Program-made: the position numbers and the translations under genes
Shown here: piece after piece, positions 32,922 to 41,158 of the stretch
Layout: every line of letters starts with the position of its first letter
Position numbering within the stretch: position 1 is the stretch's first letter
Notes under the pieces: model-generated
The model's input: the letters and a program-made list of their open reading frames with translations, nothing else
Told to the model about the DNA's origin: nothing
Databases searched by the model: none
Origin: an uncultured Collinsella sp.
GTDB lineage: Bacteria > Actinomycetota > Coriobacteriia > Coriobacteriales > Coriobacteriaceae
Length of the DNA: 48,238 bases
Reading direction: 5' to 3'
Assembly (NCBI GenBank): GCA_900544235.1
Contig: UQUL01000015.1
Coordinates: 1 to 48,238, forward strand

Positions 32922-33662
32922 TTAGACAAACATGACCTGGTCGAACGTATAGAAGCCGGGTTCGCGGGTGACGAGCTTCTGCGCGGCTGCCAAGGCGCCG
33001 TTGACAAAGATCTGGCGACTCGTGGCGCGGTGGGTGAGCGTGACCTCCTCGTCCTGGCCGAAAAAGCTTACCTCGTGCACGCCGGCGACGGTGCCGCCGC
33101 GCAGCGAGTGCATACCGATCTCCTTGGGATCGCGCGCGCCGCACATGCCCTCGCGTCCGTAGACGGGGTGGTAGCCTGTCTCGGGCTCGGCCTCGACTAC
33201 GGCGTCGAGCAGCAGCTTGGCGGTACCGCTGGGGGCGTCGACCTTTTGGTTATGGTGCGTCTCGACGATTTCACAGTCAAAGCCGGGCAGCTCGCGTGTG
33301 GCCTGGGCCACTAGATGACGCAGGGCTGCGATGCCGATGGAGTAATTGCCCGAGTGCATAACGCGGGTGTTCTGGCCCAGCTCACGCAGGCGGTCCATCT
33401 GCTCGGGCGTATAGCCCGTGGTGCCCGAGACCAACGCGGCGCCCGTGCGCTCGACATAGGCGACGACGGCATCGAAGGTCACGACGTTCGAGAAGTCGAT
33501 GATAACGTCGGCCGCCGGGGCGCTCTCGAGCTCGGACAGATCAAAACCGATCTGGGCGACGATATCAAAAACGGGCTGACCGGCGGCATCAACGGTGCCC
33601 TCGGCGGTGGTGCGGATGAGCGAGCCCATGCGGCCCGTTCCCATAATGACGGTCTTAATCAA
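32922..33662 (-). CDS. dapB: 4-hydroxy-tetrahydrodipicolinate reductase
   Basis: A 246-aa NAD(P)H-dependent reductase making tetrahydrodipicolinate. N-terminal VIMGTGRMG is the nucleotide loop, and ETHHNQKVDAPSGTA carries the substrate-binding and catalytic His/Lys. The start is a TTG at 33660-33662 that overlaps the dapA stop by 8 bp (TTGATTAA); no ATG gives the correct N-terminus, since the next Met lies inside the Rossmann strand. Coupling to dapA translation is therefore likely. Length is slightly short but normal. Confidence 0.92.
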   Translation of the reverse strand: MIKTVIMGTGRMGSLIRTTAEGTVDAAGQPVFDIVAQIGFDLSELESAPAADVIIDFSNVVTFDAVVAYVERTGAALVSGTTGYTPEQMDRLRELGQNTRVMHSGNYSIGIAALRHLVAQATRELPGFDCEIVETHHNQKVDAPSGTAKLLLDAVVEAEPETGYHPVYGREGMCGARDPKEIGMHSLRGGTVAGVHEVSFFGQDEEVTLTHRATSRQIFVNGALAAAQKLVTREPGFYTFDQVMFV

Positions 33663-35964
33663 GCAGACCAGCTCCCTTCAGAGCATCGGTAAGTGCGGCT
33701 CGCGTGTCGTCTGCCATGGGGCACAGCGGCATACGGTAGTTTGCCTCGATCATGCCCATCTGGGCGAGCGCTTCCTTGACGGGGATGGGGTTGACCTCGC
33801 TAAAGAGGGCATTGATGAGCGGCTGGCCGGCAATCTGGATATCGCGGGCGCGTGCCACGTCACCGTCCAGATAGGCGCGGCACATGTCGTGCACGAGCTG
33901 CGGCTGAACATCGGCCCACACGCTGATGGTGCCCGAGGCGCCCAGGCTCATGAGCGGTACGGTAAGCGCGTCCTCGCCCGAGTACATGCGGAAGTCGTCT
34001 GACAGCAGGTGGGCGATCTTGGCCGCGTAGGCGACGTTGCCCGAGGCCTCCTTAATACCCATGATGTTGGGGTGCGCGGCCAGGCGTTCTACGTTGCGCT
34101 CGCTGATGCCGCAGCCACAGCGGCCGGGGATGTTGTACAGGATACAGGGGATGTCCACGGCATCGGCGACGGTCTTAAAGTGCTGATAGATACCCTCTTC
34201 ATTGGACTTGTTGTAGTAGGGGGTGATGAGCAGCAGACCGTCGGCGCCCAGGCCCTGATAGGTGAGCGACTTGGTGAGCATGGTCTGCGTGGAGTTGGAG
34301 CCCGAGCCGGCAATAACGGGGACGCGTCCTGCAACATGCTTGACCACAGCGGCGACGACGGAGTTGTCCTCGTCATCGGTCATCGTGGCACTCTCACCGG
34401 TGGTGCCCAGGGTGAGGATGGCGTCAGTGCCATTTTGCAGGTGGAAATCGATAAGGCGCTCAAGCGCGTCAAAGTCGACACTGCCGTCCTTTTTAAACGG
34501 CGTGACAAGGGCGACGATTGAGCCCTCGAGATTGCGGATATCCATGTTCTTCTCCTTCGCTTCCGCGATCTGGACGCGTTTGTTCCATTGGGCGGCGACT
34601 GCTAGGCGCTCGTCCTGAGCGCGACGGCGGGCGCTTTCGGCGCGCGATTTGGCCAGCAGCTCGCGGCCGCACGGCAGCACGTCGAGCGTGGCAAAGTAAT
34701 CGCCCGGGCGCTCGGCGCGGCGAATGAGGTCTGCCGAGCCATCGGGGCGCAGCAGGACCTCGGCGGAGCGCAGGCGGCCGTTGTAGTTGTAGCCCATAGA
34801 GTGGCCATGCGCGCCGGTGTCGTGAATCACGAGCAGGTCGCCCATGTCGATATGCGGAAGCTCGCGGTCGATGGCGAACTTGTCATTGTTCTCGCACAGA
34901 TTGCCCGTGATGTCGTACGTGTTCGTGACGGTGGCTGCGGTTTTATCGGGACCGTCCGGCTGACCCATCACCGTGATGTGGTGGTAAGCGCCATACATGG
35001 CGGGACGAATGAGGTCGACGGCACTGGCGTCCACGCCGATATAGTCCTTGTAGATCTGCTTCTCGTGGATGGCCTTGGTGACCAGGCAGCCGTAGGGCCC
35101 CATCATAAAGCGACCCATCTCGGTGCAGATCGCCACATCGCCCATGCCGGCGGGGACCAGAATCTCGTCGTAGGCTGCGTGTACGCCCTCACCGATGGCG
35201 TGAATGTCGTTGGCCTGCTGCTCGGGCAGGTAGGGGATACCCACACCGCCGGACAGATTGATAAAGGCGACATGTGCGCCGGTCTCGCGCTCCAGGCGCA
35301 CGGCAAGTTTAAAGAGGATGCGTGCGAGCTTGGGATAGTAGTCGTTAGTGACGGTGTTGCTGGCAAGGAAGGCATGGATGCCAAAATTCTCGGCGCCCTT
35401 GGCCTTGAGCATGCGGAAGGCCTCAAAGAGCTGCTCGGTGGTCATGCCATATTTGGAGTCGCCCGGGTTGTCCATGATGCCGTTGGAGAGTTGGAACAGG
35501 CCGCCTGGATTAAAGCGGCAGCTGACCGTTTTGGGGATGGGCCCCGCAACACGCTCAAAGAACTCGATGTGGCTGATGTCGTCAAAGTTGACGATGGCAC
35601 CCAGCTTGTTGGCGAGCTCAAAGTCGGCAGCCGGCGTGTCGTTGGAAGAGAACATGATGTCGTGTCCCGTGATGCCCAGCGAGCGGGCGATCATGAGCTC
35701 GGTATAGCTCGAGCAATCGCAGCCGCAGCCGTATTCGTTGAGAATGGAGATGAGCGCCGGGTTGGGGTTGGCCTTGACGGCAAAGTATTCCTTAAAGCCC
35801 GGGTTCCATGCAAAGGCGTCGCGCACTTCTTGCATGTTGCGGCGGATGCCCGCCTCGTCGTATAGATGAAACGGCGTGGGGAACTGCTCGACGATATGCT
35901 CGAGTGTCTCCTTGTCCACAAACGGCTGCTTGGCCGCATATGCCTCGTTGGGGGTCAATGCCAT
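33655..35964 (-). CDS. LysA-DapA fusion: diaminopimelate decarboxylase joined to 4-hydroxy-tetrahydrodipicolinate synthase
   Basis: One open frame of 769 codons contains two complete lysine enzymes. Residues about 1-430 are LysA (meso-DAP to lysine): PLP lysine K64 in YFAVKANPNP, GNLCENNDK, and DTGAHGHSMGYNYNGR near the end. A charged helical linker rich in Ala, Arg and Glu (about 430-473) leads to DapA (aspartate semialdehyde plus pyruvate), residues 474-769: GTTGES, ITPYYNKS, LYNIPGR and Schiff-base lysine in IMGIKEASG (K165 in DapA numbering). No stop lies between them. A strong AAGGAG stands 6 bases before the Met that would start free DapA, so both a fusion and a separate 296-aa DapA may be made. 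A lysine riboswitch precedes the gene. Confidence 0.85.
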   Translation of the reverse strand: MALTPNEAYAAKQPFVDKETLEHIVEQFPTPFHLYDEAGIRRNMQEVRDAFAWNPGFKEYFAVKANPNPALISILNEYGCGCDCSSYTELMIARSLGITGHDIMFSSNDTPAADFELANKLGAIVNFDDISHIEFFERVAGPIPKTVSCRFNPGGLFQLSNGIMDNPGDSKYGMTTEQLFEAFRMLKAKGAENFGIHAFLASNTVTNDYYPKLARILFKLAVRLERETGAHVAFINLSGGVGIPYLPEQQANDIHAIGEGVHAAYDEILVPAGMGDVAICTEMGRFMMGPYGCLVTKAIHEKQIYKDYIGVDASAVDLIRPAMYGAYHHITVMGQPDGPDKTAATVTNTYDITGNLCENNDKFAIDRELPHIDMGDLLVIHDTGAHGHSMGYNYNGRLRSAEVLLRPDGSADLIRRAERPGDYFATLDVLPCGRELLAKSRAESARRRAQDERLAVAAQWNKRVQIAEAKEKNMDIRNLEGSIVALVTPFKKDGSVDFDALERLIDFHLQNGTDAILTLGTTGESATMTDDEDNSVVAAVVKHVAGRVPVIAGSGSNSTQTMLTKSLTYQGLGADGLLLITPYYNKSNEEGIYQHFKTVADAVDIPCILYNIPGRCGCGISERNVERLAAHPNIMGIKEASGNVAYAAKIAHLLSDDFRMYSGEDALTVPLMSLGASGTISVWADVQPQLVHDMCRAYLDGDVARARDIQIAGQPLINALFSEVNPIPVKEALAQMGMIEANYRMPLCPMADDTRAALTDALKGAGLLD
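34543..34557 (-). promoter_or_regulatory. dapA: Internal ribosome-binding site and start codon for DapA inside the fusion
   Basis: On the minus strand AAGGAG (34552-34557) lies 6 bases before an ATG (34543-34545). The product from this start would be 296 aa, the normal size of DapA, beginning exactly at its usual N-terminus. This suggests an ancestral separate dapA whose upstream stop was lost, with free DapA still made. Confidence 0.7.
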
Positions 35965-36042
35965 GTCCCGTAAACCTCGCTATCCAGACGGCGCCATCTG
36001 CGCATCGAATCCGCATAGCGTGGACCCAATGTCCGGATAGCG
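35965..36042 (-). promoter_or_regulatory. Expression platform of the lysine riboswitch
   Basis: The 3' strand of P1 and its flank (36031-36042) can pair over 12 positions, one of them G-U, with 35978-35989, just before the lysA ribosome-binding site GAGG at 35974-35977 region. The two pairings exclude each other, as in a riboswitch decision helix. No T-run follows, so control of translation is more likely than termination; which state exposes the site I cannot decide by eye. Confidence 0.65.
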
Positions 36043-36192
36043 CTCCCGCATTGCTGCAGACAGTCCTGTGGGTGTTTCCCACAGGCCCACCAGGTTGTTC
36101 GTGCCCGAAAAACCCAGTTCGGCGGGTTTCGCCTCCCCACGGGGTCAAAGCCTGCCGGCTCGCCCGCGGCTCTTCGTGCCCGCGCCTCTATC
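36036..36192 (-). ncRNA. Lysine riboswitch (L-box) aptamer
   Basis: Read on the minus strand this leader matches the L-box core from memory: GATAGAGGCGCGG at the 5' side, GGGGAGGCGAAACCCGCCGAA, the long stem with CCTGTGGG and CCCACAGG, then GGACTGTC and a 3' closing GAGCGCTATC. GATAG at 36188-36192 pairs with CTATC at 36036-36040 to form P1. L-boxes bind lysine and switch off lysine synthesis or uptake genes. It lies about 70 bases upstream of the LysA-DapA start, which fits perfectly. The upstream promoter was not identified with confidence. Confidence 0.9.
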
Positions 36193-36342
36193 AAGTGGTA
36201 AAGACCCTATCACGTTGCACTTTACCAAACAAGAGTATTCGTATATAACGTTTAAAAAATGCAGCAATATGCTGGAAACATGTGTGCCACAATCCTGTAT
36301 CACAATAAGTTGCAACAGATGTGCCTCATGAAGGGATTCTCT

Positions 36343-37530
36343 ATGACCGAGCTCCAAGAACTCCGTCGCTATCGCCGCGATCTCCATCGCATTCCGGAGC
36401 TCGATTTCGATCTTCCGCAGACTATTGCCTATATCGAGGGCGTGTTGGCGCCGCTCGCTTGCGAGGTGACCCATCCGTGTCCCAGCTGCGTCTGCGCTTT
36501 CTTCGACGCTGGCGTTGGTGCCGCGCGTGCCACGGCGATTCGCGCCGATATGGATGCGCTGCCCATCGCGGAGGCGACGGGAGCGGCCTTTGCCTCGATC
36601 CATCCCGGCAAGATGCACGCTTGCGGACATGACGGACACATGGCCATGGCACTTGCCGCCGCGACGTATGTCGACCGTACGATTCGCGAGCAGCCGGGCG
36701 CCATTAGGCGCAACGTTCTCTTTGTGTTCCAGCCGGCCGAGGAAACGACCGGTGGTGCCAAGACGGTATGCGAGAGCGGTGTGTTCGAGCGCTATGGGGC
36801 TGACCGCATTTTTGGCTTCCATGTGTGGCCCGATCTGCCTGCCGGCACGTTGGCGAGTTGTTCCGGTCCGCTGCTGGCGCGTTCGAGTGAGACACACATT
36901 CATATTCACGGGACGAGCATCCATATCGCTAAGACCTATGGCGTTCCGGTCGAGGAGTCGCACGATGCGGCGCTGGCGGCTGCCAAGTTCTTGGTTGCCG
37001 AGCGCGAACTGATGGACGAGCTGGGCACCGACGAGCCCTGTATCGGTAAGTTTGGTCTGCTGCAGGCCGGTACGGTTTGCAACGCGGTGGCGGGGGAGGC
37101 CCATGTGGCCGGAAGCCTGCGTGTGTTTACGGACGACATGTTCGACCGGGCGCGCGAAGGCGTGCGCCGCGTGCTGGACGATGCCTGTGCCGCAACGGGC
37201 TGCACGTATGATCTCGACTTTGCCGAGGGCTATCCGCCGGTCGACAACGACCCCGAGTTGTTTGTCAGCGTCGCGCCTGCCTTGCCCGGGCTGCAGCTTG
37301 TGGAGGAACCGCTGCTGATCGCCGAGGATTTCGCGTTCTATCAACGCCATCTGCCGGGCGTGTTTTTCCTGCTGGGCACGGGTATGCCAGAGGACCAAGA
37401 CAACCCGAGTGATTCGGATGGCTGTCCCGCCTATGCCACAAGCGCTCTGCATACCGATAGCATGCTCTTCGACGAGGAAATCCTTCTCAAAGGCCTCGAT
37501 GTCTACAAACGATTGCTTTTGCTTGACTAA
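36343..37530 (+). CDS. M20D-family amidohydrolase, probable N-acetyl-diaminopimelate deacetylase
   Basis: A 395-aa M20D metallopeptidase-type deacylase. The dimetal site is visible in RADMDALPI, HACGHDGHMA, FQPAEETTGGA, and the terminal SALHTDSM. Relatives include N-acetyl-diaminopimelate deacetylase (DapL of Bacillus), hippurate hydrolase and auxin-conjugate hydrolases. Its place divergent from the lysine operon, with DapH in that operon, argues for the deacetylase. The ATG at 36343 follows AAGGGA; a Met 5 codons earlier is the alternative start. It has no lysine riboswitch of its own. Confidence 0.82.
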   Translation: MTELQELRRYRRDLHRIPELDFDLPQTIAYIEGVLAPLACEVTHPCPSCVCAFFDAGVGAARATAIRADMDALPIAEATGAAFASIHPGKMHACGHDGHMAMALAAATYVDRTIREQPGAIRRNVLFVFQPAEETTGGAKTVCESGVFERYGADRIFGFHVWPDLPAGTLASCSGPLLARSSETHIHIHGTSIHIAKTYGVPVEESHDAALAAAKFLVAERELMDELGTDEPCIGKFGLLQAGTVCNAVAGEAHVAGSLRVFTDDMFDRAREGVRRVLDDACAATGCTYDLDFAEGYPPVDNDPELFVSVAPALPGLQLVEEPLLIAEDFAFYQRHLPGVFFLLGTGMPEDQDNPSDSDGCPAYATSALHTDSMLFDEEILLKGLDVYKRLLLLD

Positions 37531-37575
37531 GGCGCAAAGGACTATTTGTTCTAGAAAATACGAACAAACGTACGA

Positions 37576-37621
37576 TATAATAGAGATGTAAGTCTATAGA
37601 AACGTTTGACGTTACTAACGT
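37576..37621 (+). promoter_or_regulatory. Promoter -10 and operator of the higBA pair
   Basis: A perfect TATAAT at 37576-37581 is followed by ACGTTA-C-TAACGT at 37609-37621, a 6-bp inverted repeat with one central base. AACGTT also occurs at 37601-37606. This layout fits autorepression by the HigA antitoxin. No good -35 box is seen at 17 bases. Confidence 0.6.
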
Positions 37622-37632
37622 AAGGCGATACT

Positions 37633-37914
37633 ATGATTGCATCGTATAAAGATGAGGATACCGAACGCTTTGCCATGGGCGTGCGGGTCAGGAGGTTCGT
37701 GCCCTTTGAGCGTGTTGCGTTGAGGAAGATTCGCCAACTGCAGGTTTGTGCTTCGCTTGATGATCTTCGCGTTCCACCGGGCAACCGCCTGGAAGCTTTG
37801 AAGGGCGATCGTGCCGGTCAATATAGCATCCGTGTTAACGAGCGCTATCGGGTCTGTTTTGAGTGGAGACAGGAGATGGCTTGGAATGTCGAAATCGTCG
37901 ATTATCACAAGTGA
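37633..37914 (+). CDS. higB: HigB/RelE-type toxin
   Basis: A 93-aa RelE-superfamily toxin of the HigB type. After a short lead, RKIRQLQVCASLDDLRVPPGNRLEALKGDRAGQYSIRVN and the end RVCFEW...VEIVDYHK are the family core. Such toxins cut mRNA on translating ribosomes. The toxin gene comes first, as usual for HigBA, and overlaps the antitoxin by 29 bp. Length is typical. The short N-terminal 25 residues are a little longer than in minimal family members. Confidence 0.87.
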   Translation: MIASYKDEDTERFAMGVRVRRFVPFERVALRKIRQLQVCASLDDLRVPPGNRLEALKGDRAGQYSIRVNERYRVCFEWRQEMAWNVEIVDYHK

Positions 37915-38227
37915 TGAGACTTCGGCCGATTTGCTGTCGCCGGTGACTCCTGGTGAGCTTCTCAAAGAGGAGTTTCTTGTTCCCATGGGCATTTCTCAAT
38001 ATCGCCTTGCGAAAGAGACTGGGATTCCGGCTCAGCGTATCGGGCAGATTGTCTTGGGAAAACGTCGCGTGACGGCCGACACCGACCTCCGTCTTTGCCG
38101 TTATTTTGGCCTGACGGATGGTTATTGGCTGCGCGCTCAGGTGGCGTTTGACCTTGAGGCCGAGAAAAGGCGGATCGAACCGGAGCTGAATAAGATCGTT
38201 CCTGTCCAGCAGGCCGCTGCGTTGTAG
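37886..38227 (+). CDS. higA: HigA-type antitoxin with XRE helix-turn-helix
   Basis: A 113-aa antitoxin. The HigA core PGELLKEEFLVPMGISQYRLAKETGIPAQRIGQIVLGKRRVTADTDLRLCRYFG spans about 20-80, containing the XRE helix-turn-helix, and the C-terminal tail is acidic and helical. It would neutralise HigB and bind the operator upstream. The ATG at 37886 lies inside the toxin gene with AGGAG about 10 bases before it; longer upstream frames are shadows. Confidence 0.88.
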   Translation: MSKSSIITSDETSADLLSPVTPGELLKEEFLVPMGISQYRLAKETGIPAQRIGQIVLGKRRVTADTDLRLCRYFGLTDGYWLRAQVAFDLEAEKRRIEPELNKIVPVQQAAAL

Positions 38228-38256
38228 TGCTCAAAGATATTGAGGTTGGAGTGACG

Positions 38257-38580
38257 ATGGAACGACGCCGACAGTCTGCCGTTTATAGTCCCGGTGGGTG
38301 TGGATGCGGCTTGTTGTTGCTTCCGGTTATTGCTGTGAGCATTGGCGTGATGTTTGCGCTTGCTGGGCTGGCTGCGGCGGCACTCGTACTGTTTATCACT
38401 GCCATCGGCGTGACGATTTGGCTCTGCCGCAATCGCGAGCGACGCCGTGCCGGCGGTAAAACCAATGTCGGCTGGGTTGTATTCCTGGTCATTGCGTACC
38501 CGCTGAGTGTCAGCTACCTGGTGTTCTTTGTCCTGTTGATGGTCAGTGCCTTTACCGGGGAATCCGTCACGGTGGGTTGA
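38257..38580 (+). CDS. Small unknown membrane protein
   Basis: A 107-aa protein with three hydrophobic spans (about 20-40, 43-60, 75-98) and a basic cytosolic loop RNRERRRAGGK between the second and third. The ATG at 38257 follows GGAG at 5 bases. No family is recognised. It follows higA by 29 bases and could be read through from that promoter, but a functional link is not implied. Confidence 0.65.
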   Translation: MERRRQSAVYSPGGCGCGLLLLPVIAVSIGVMFALAGLAAAALVLFITAIGVTIWLCRNRERRRAGGKTNVGWVVFLVIAYPLSVSYLVFFVLLMVSAFTGESVTVG

Positions 38581-38685
38581 TGCGCTGCCGGCAGACGGTC
38601 GCGCAAAGTGCGTTTGCTCGGCGTTTGGATAACTGCATTGGCCGTTTACCGCAACCTTAGCTCTCAGCTAATGAATTCAAGTTTA

Positions 38686-38739
38686 ATCCTTCCTACGATG
38701 TGCTGTGTGCCGGCACGGTAGCCGGATCGTAGGAAGGAT
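38686..38739 (+). promoter_or_regulatory. Hairpin hiding the Shine-Dalgarno of the FxLYD gene
   Basis: ATCCTTCCTACGAT (38686-38699) is perfectly complementary to 38726-38739, which contains the ribosome-binding site AGGAAGG of the gene starting at 38745. The 26-base loop contains the palindrome GTGCCGGCAC (38707-38716). In RNA a 14-bp stem would block translation unless opened; as DNA the same repeat could be an operator. Confidence 0.65.
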
Positions 38740-38744
38740 GAATA

Positions 38745-39188
38745 ATGGCAAAAGAGGGAAAGAAGCCGATCGGTAAGATTGTCCTAGGCGTCATCGTGGT
38801 GCTGGTTATTGTCGGTGCCGTGGGCTCTATGGGCGGCAACTCAACCGATTCGCCTGCGAGCGATTCGGCAAAACCTGCCGGGACGACACAGCAGGCTGAG
38901 GAGCAAAAAGAACCGCAAGAACCGTATACCATTGCTGACGAGGCTGAAGACACTTCCAATCAGTTTGCCTATAAGATCACGGGGACGCTGACCAATAACA
39001 CGGACAAGGAAAAGAGCTACATTCAGATTGAGTATGTTCTGTATGATGCCGATGGCAACCAGGTTGGAACGGCTCTTGCAAACACCAATCATCTGAAGGC
39101 GGGCGGCTCCTGGAAGTTCGAGGCGCTGGGTACGGTGTCTCCCGACCAGGTTGCTAGCTGGGAGCGTTCGGACGTAAGCGGTTTCTAG
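38745..39188 (+). CDS. FxLYD-domain lipid-less anchored protein
   Basis: A 147-aa protein. A basic start and one hydrophobic segment (about 9-28, IGKIVLGVIVVLVIVGAVGS) serve as signal or anchor, then a Ser/Gln/Glu-rich linker and a C-terminal FxLYD domain (about 75-147) with ITGTLTNNTDKEKSYIQIEY and LYDADGNQVGTALANTNHLKAGGSWKFEA. FxLYD proteins are exported, immunoglobulin-like and of unknown role. The start follows AGGAAGG. Its translation may be controlled by the hairpin just upstream. Confidence 0.8.
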   Translation: MAKEGKKPIGKIVLGVIVVLVIVGAVGSMGGNSTDSPASDSAKPAGTTQQAEEQKEPQEPYTIADEAEDTSNQFAYKITGTLTNNTDKEKSYIQIEYVLYDADGNQVGTALANTNHLKAGGSWKFEALGTVSPDQVASWERSDVSGF

Positions 39189-39220
39189 CATGTTGCATGC
39201 ACTGGGGGAGGTGAAGTCGT

Positions 39221-39643
39221 ATGCCCGATAAAAAGCTGACTGACGAGTTACTCAATGAGCTTCTCGACGCGCCAAACATCGATGGCTATATCAAAGAACA
39301 CGACTTTGCCGCCCCGTCGCTTTCGGACTACCTGAAGCAGCTACTGCAGGAAAAGGGCTTGGAGCGCTCGCGCGTGGTTCGTATGGCCGATCTCAATGAG
39401 ACCTTTGGCTATCAGATCTTTACCGGTGCGCGGCATCCGAGCCGCAATAAGGTGCTGCAGATTGCCTTTGCGATGGCGCTGACGCTCAAAGAAACCAACC
39501 GTGCGCTGACGGCTGCCGGGGTAAGCGTCCTTAACTGCAAGGACCGCCGCGATGCGATTATCATTTTTTGCATCGATCGCGGGTGCAGCCTCCAAAAGGT
39601 CAACGAGGAGCTGTATCGCTTTGGCGAGGAGACGGTGAGTTAG
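39221..39643 (+). CDS. Small helix-turn-helix-like protein next to the kinase gene
   Basis: A 140-aa soluble protein. LSDYLKQLLQEKGLERSRVVRMADLNETFGYQIFTGARHPSRNKVLQIAFAMALTLKETNRAL (about 32-93) has the pattern of an XRE-type HTH, followed by a C-terminal helical part with DAIIIFCIDRGCSLQKVNEEL. The start follows GGGAGG. It directly precedes the Ser/Thr kinase gene in the same direction, with about 100 bases between; a functional pair (kinase and DNA-binding target) is plausible but unproven. Confidence 0.72.
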   Translation: MPDKKLTDELLNELLDAPNIDGYIKEHDFAAPSLSDYLKQLLQEKGLERSRVVRMADLNETFGYQIFTGARHPSRNKVLQIAFAMALTLKETNRALTAAGVSVLNCKDRRDAIIIFCIDRGCSLQKVNEELYRFGEETVS

Positions 39644-39741
39644 CGGCTGATATCTGAGCCGGCGGAGCTGCCGAACAACGATGCAAACGAACGGGGCGCA
39701 GATGCCATGGGGTGTCTGCGCCCTGCGCTATGATGGAGGCT

Positions 39742-41121
39742 ATGGATACTCAGAGCCCAACATATTCCGATGACGAGCTGACCGCAGCGCTTGCCGAGCA
39801 CCTGGCGTCGCTCGATTGCGACGACAGCTATCGCATGGAGCGTGTACTTAAGCGCTCGTCCGTTGAAACAACCGAGCTCGTGTACTTTGAAGGAACCGGC
39901 GGTGGTTCGCTCGGTCCCTTTGTTCGTAAACGCATCGATGCTTCGGCTCAAATCGGCGGGGCATAAGAGCGTCTGTTTGCCGCTCAGCGGGCAGGCAGGC
40001 GTTTTGAGCACCTGCCCAGAATCGTCGATTGTCGTCGTGTGGGCGACGAGCTCAACGTGGTTATGGAATACATCGAAGGGGAGACACTCGGGGCGCTGGT
40101 GGACCGTCTGGGAGCCACCCCCGATTATGCGCGTGAATTGTATCCTGCCCTATGCGATGCCGTGGGCGAGCTCCATGCCGGTTTTGCAATGGTGGGGGAG
40201 ACGTCGGCGCCGGTGATCCATCGCGACCTCAAGCCGTCGAATATCATCGTGACAGGTGCCAACTATACGCCTGATGACGGCCTGACATTTTCATCGCTGG
40301 TGATTATCGACCTGGGGATCGCGCGCGTATGGCGCGATGGCGCCGATGCCGACACCGTCAAGTTTGGGACACGGCCCTATGCGCCGCCCGAGCAGTATGG
40401 GTTTGGGCAGACGAGTGTGCGCAGCGACGTCTACGCACTTGGCGCTCTGTTGTTCTTCTGCTTGACGGGAGTCGACCCTAAACCAGGGCTCGACATGCGC
40501 GAGCAATGTGAGGCATGCGGCATTCCCACTCCACTTGCCGATGCCGTCTGCATGTCGATGGCGCTCGACCCGGCCAAGCGTTTTGCGAGCGCGGAAGCGT
40601 TGGGACGGGCGACGCGCGCGGCATACGATCTAAGTCGCCCCGTGCGGCCTCCTGCGCCTGTGCTTGTCCGTACTCCGGCCTCGGAGACGGTGTTGACGCC
40701 CCAAGGGCTCCAGAACCCCACAGGGCTTCCTAGGCCTGCCGCCTCCACTGCATGCGGTCTGCTCTCTCGCGTTCCGGAGTCTCTGGGGCGCATTTGGAAT
40801 ACGCTCGTCTTCTTCTCGCTGCTTGTGTTCTTTGCCGGAAGTCACTTTGCCGTCTTTCACCCCACGGGAGCAAACCAAAGCTACCCGACGTGGCTTCTCA
40901 TAATCGAGTATTTTTTCTTTGTCGATGGCCTTATGGTGCTTATGCATTTTGCGCTGTTCGACAAGCGTCGTCTTCGTCGGCGATTCGCACTGCTCGACAG
41001 CTATCGCGGCAAGAAACTCGCGAAACTCTGGCTCAAGGCATTGGGTGTGCTGCTCCTATGCATGATCGTCATAGTCGCGGTTGCCAATGCGACCGGCGTC
41101 GTCGATACCTCCGCTACCTAA
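39742..41121 (+). pseudogene. Ser/Thr protein kinase interrupted by an in-frame TAA
   Basis: Both halves lie in the same frame. The first 74 codons carry the glycine-rich ATP loop (EGTGGGSLG) and the ATP-binding Lys (FVRKRI), then TAA at 39964-39966. After it the frame continues at once as ERLFAAQRAGRRFEHLPRIVD and the rest of the kinase: VVMEYIEGETL, HRDLKPSNIIV, DLGIAR, PYAPPEQYGF, then two C-terminal membrane segments (from about 40795). A single base change from TAC or TAT (Tyr) would explain it. The second half alone (GTG at 40039) lacks the ATP-binding Lys, so kinase activity should be lost unless the stop is read through. The intact protein would be 459 aa. Confidence 0.82.
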
Positions 41122-41125
41122 AAGA

Positions 41126-41148
41126 AAAGGGCCCCATTGGGGCCCTTT
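41126..41148. terminator. Terminator between convergent genes
   Basis: AAAGGGCCCC (41126-41135) pairs with the exact complement at 41139-41148 around a 3-base loop, with A-rich and T-rich flanks; it can serve both strands. Confidence 0.85.
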
Positions 41149-41158
41149 GCAGTTGCAC

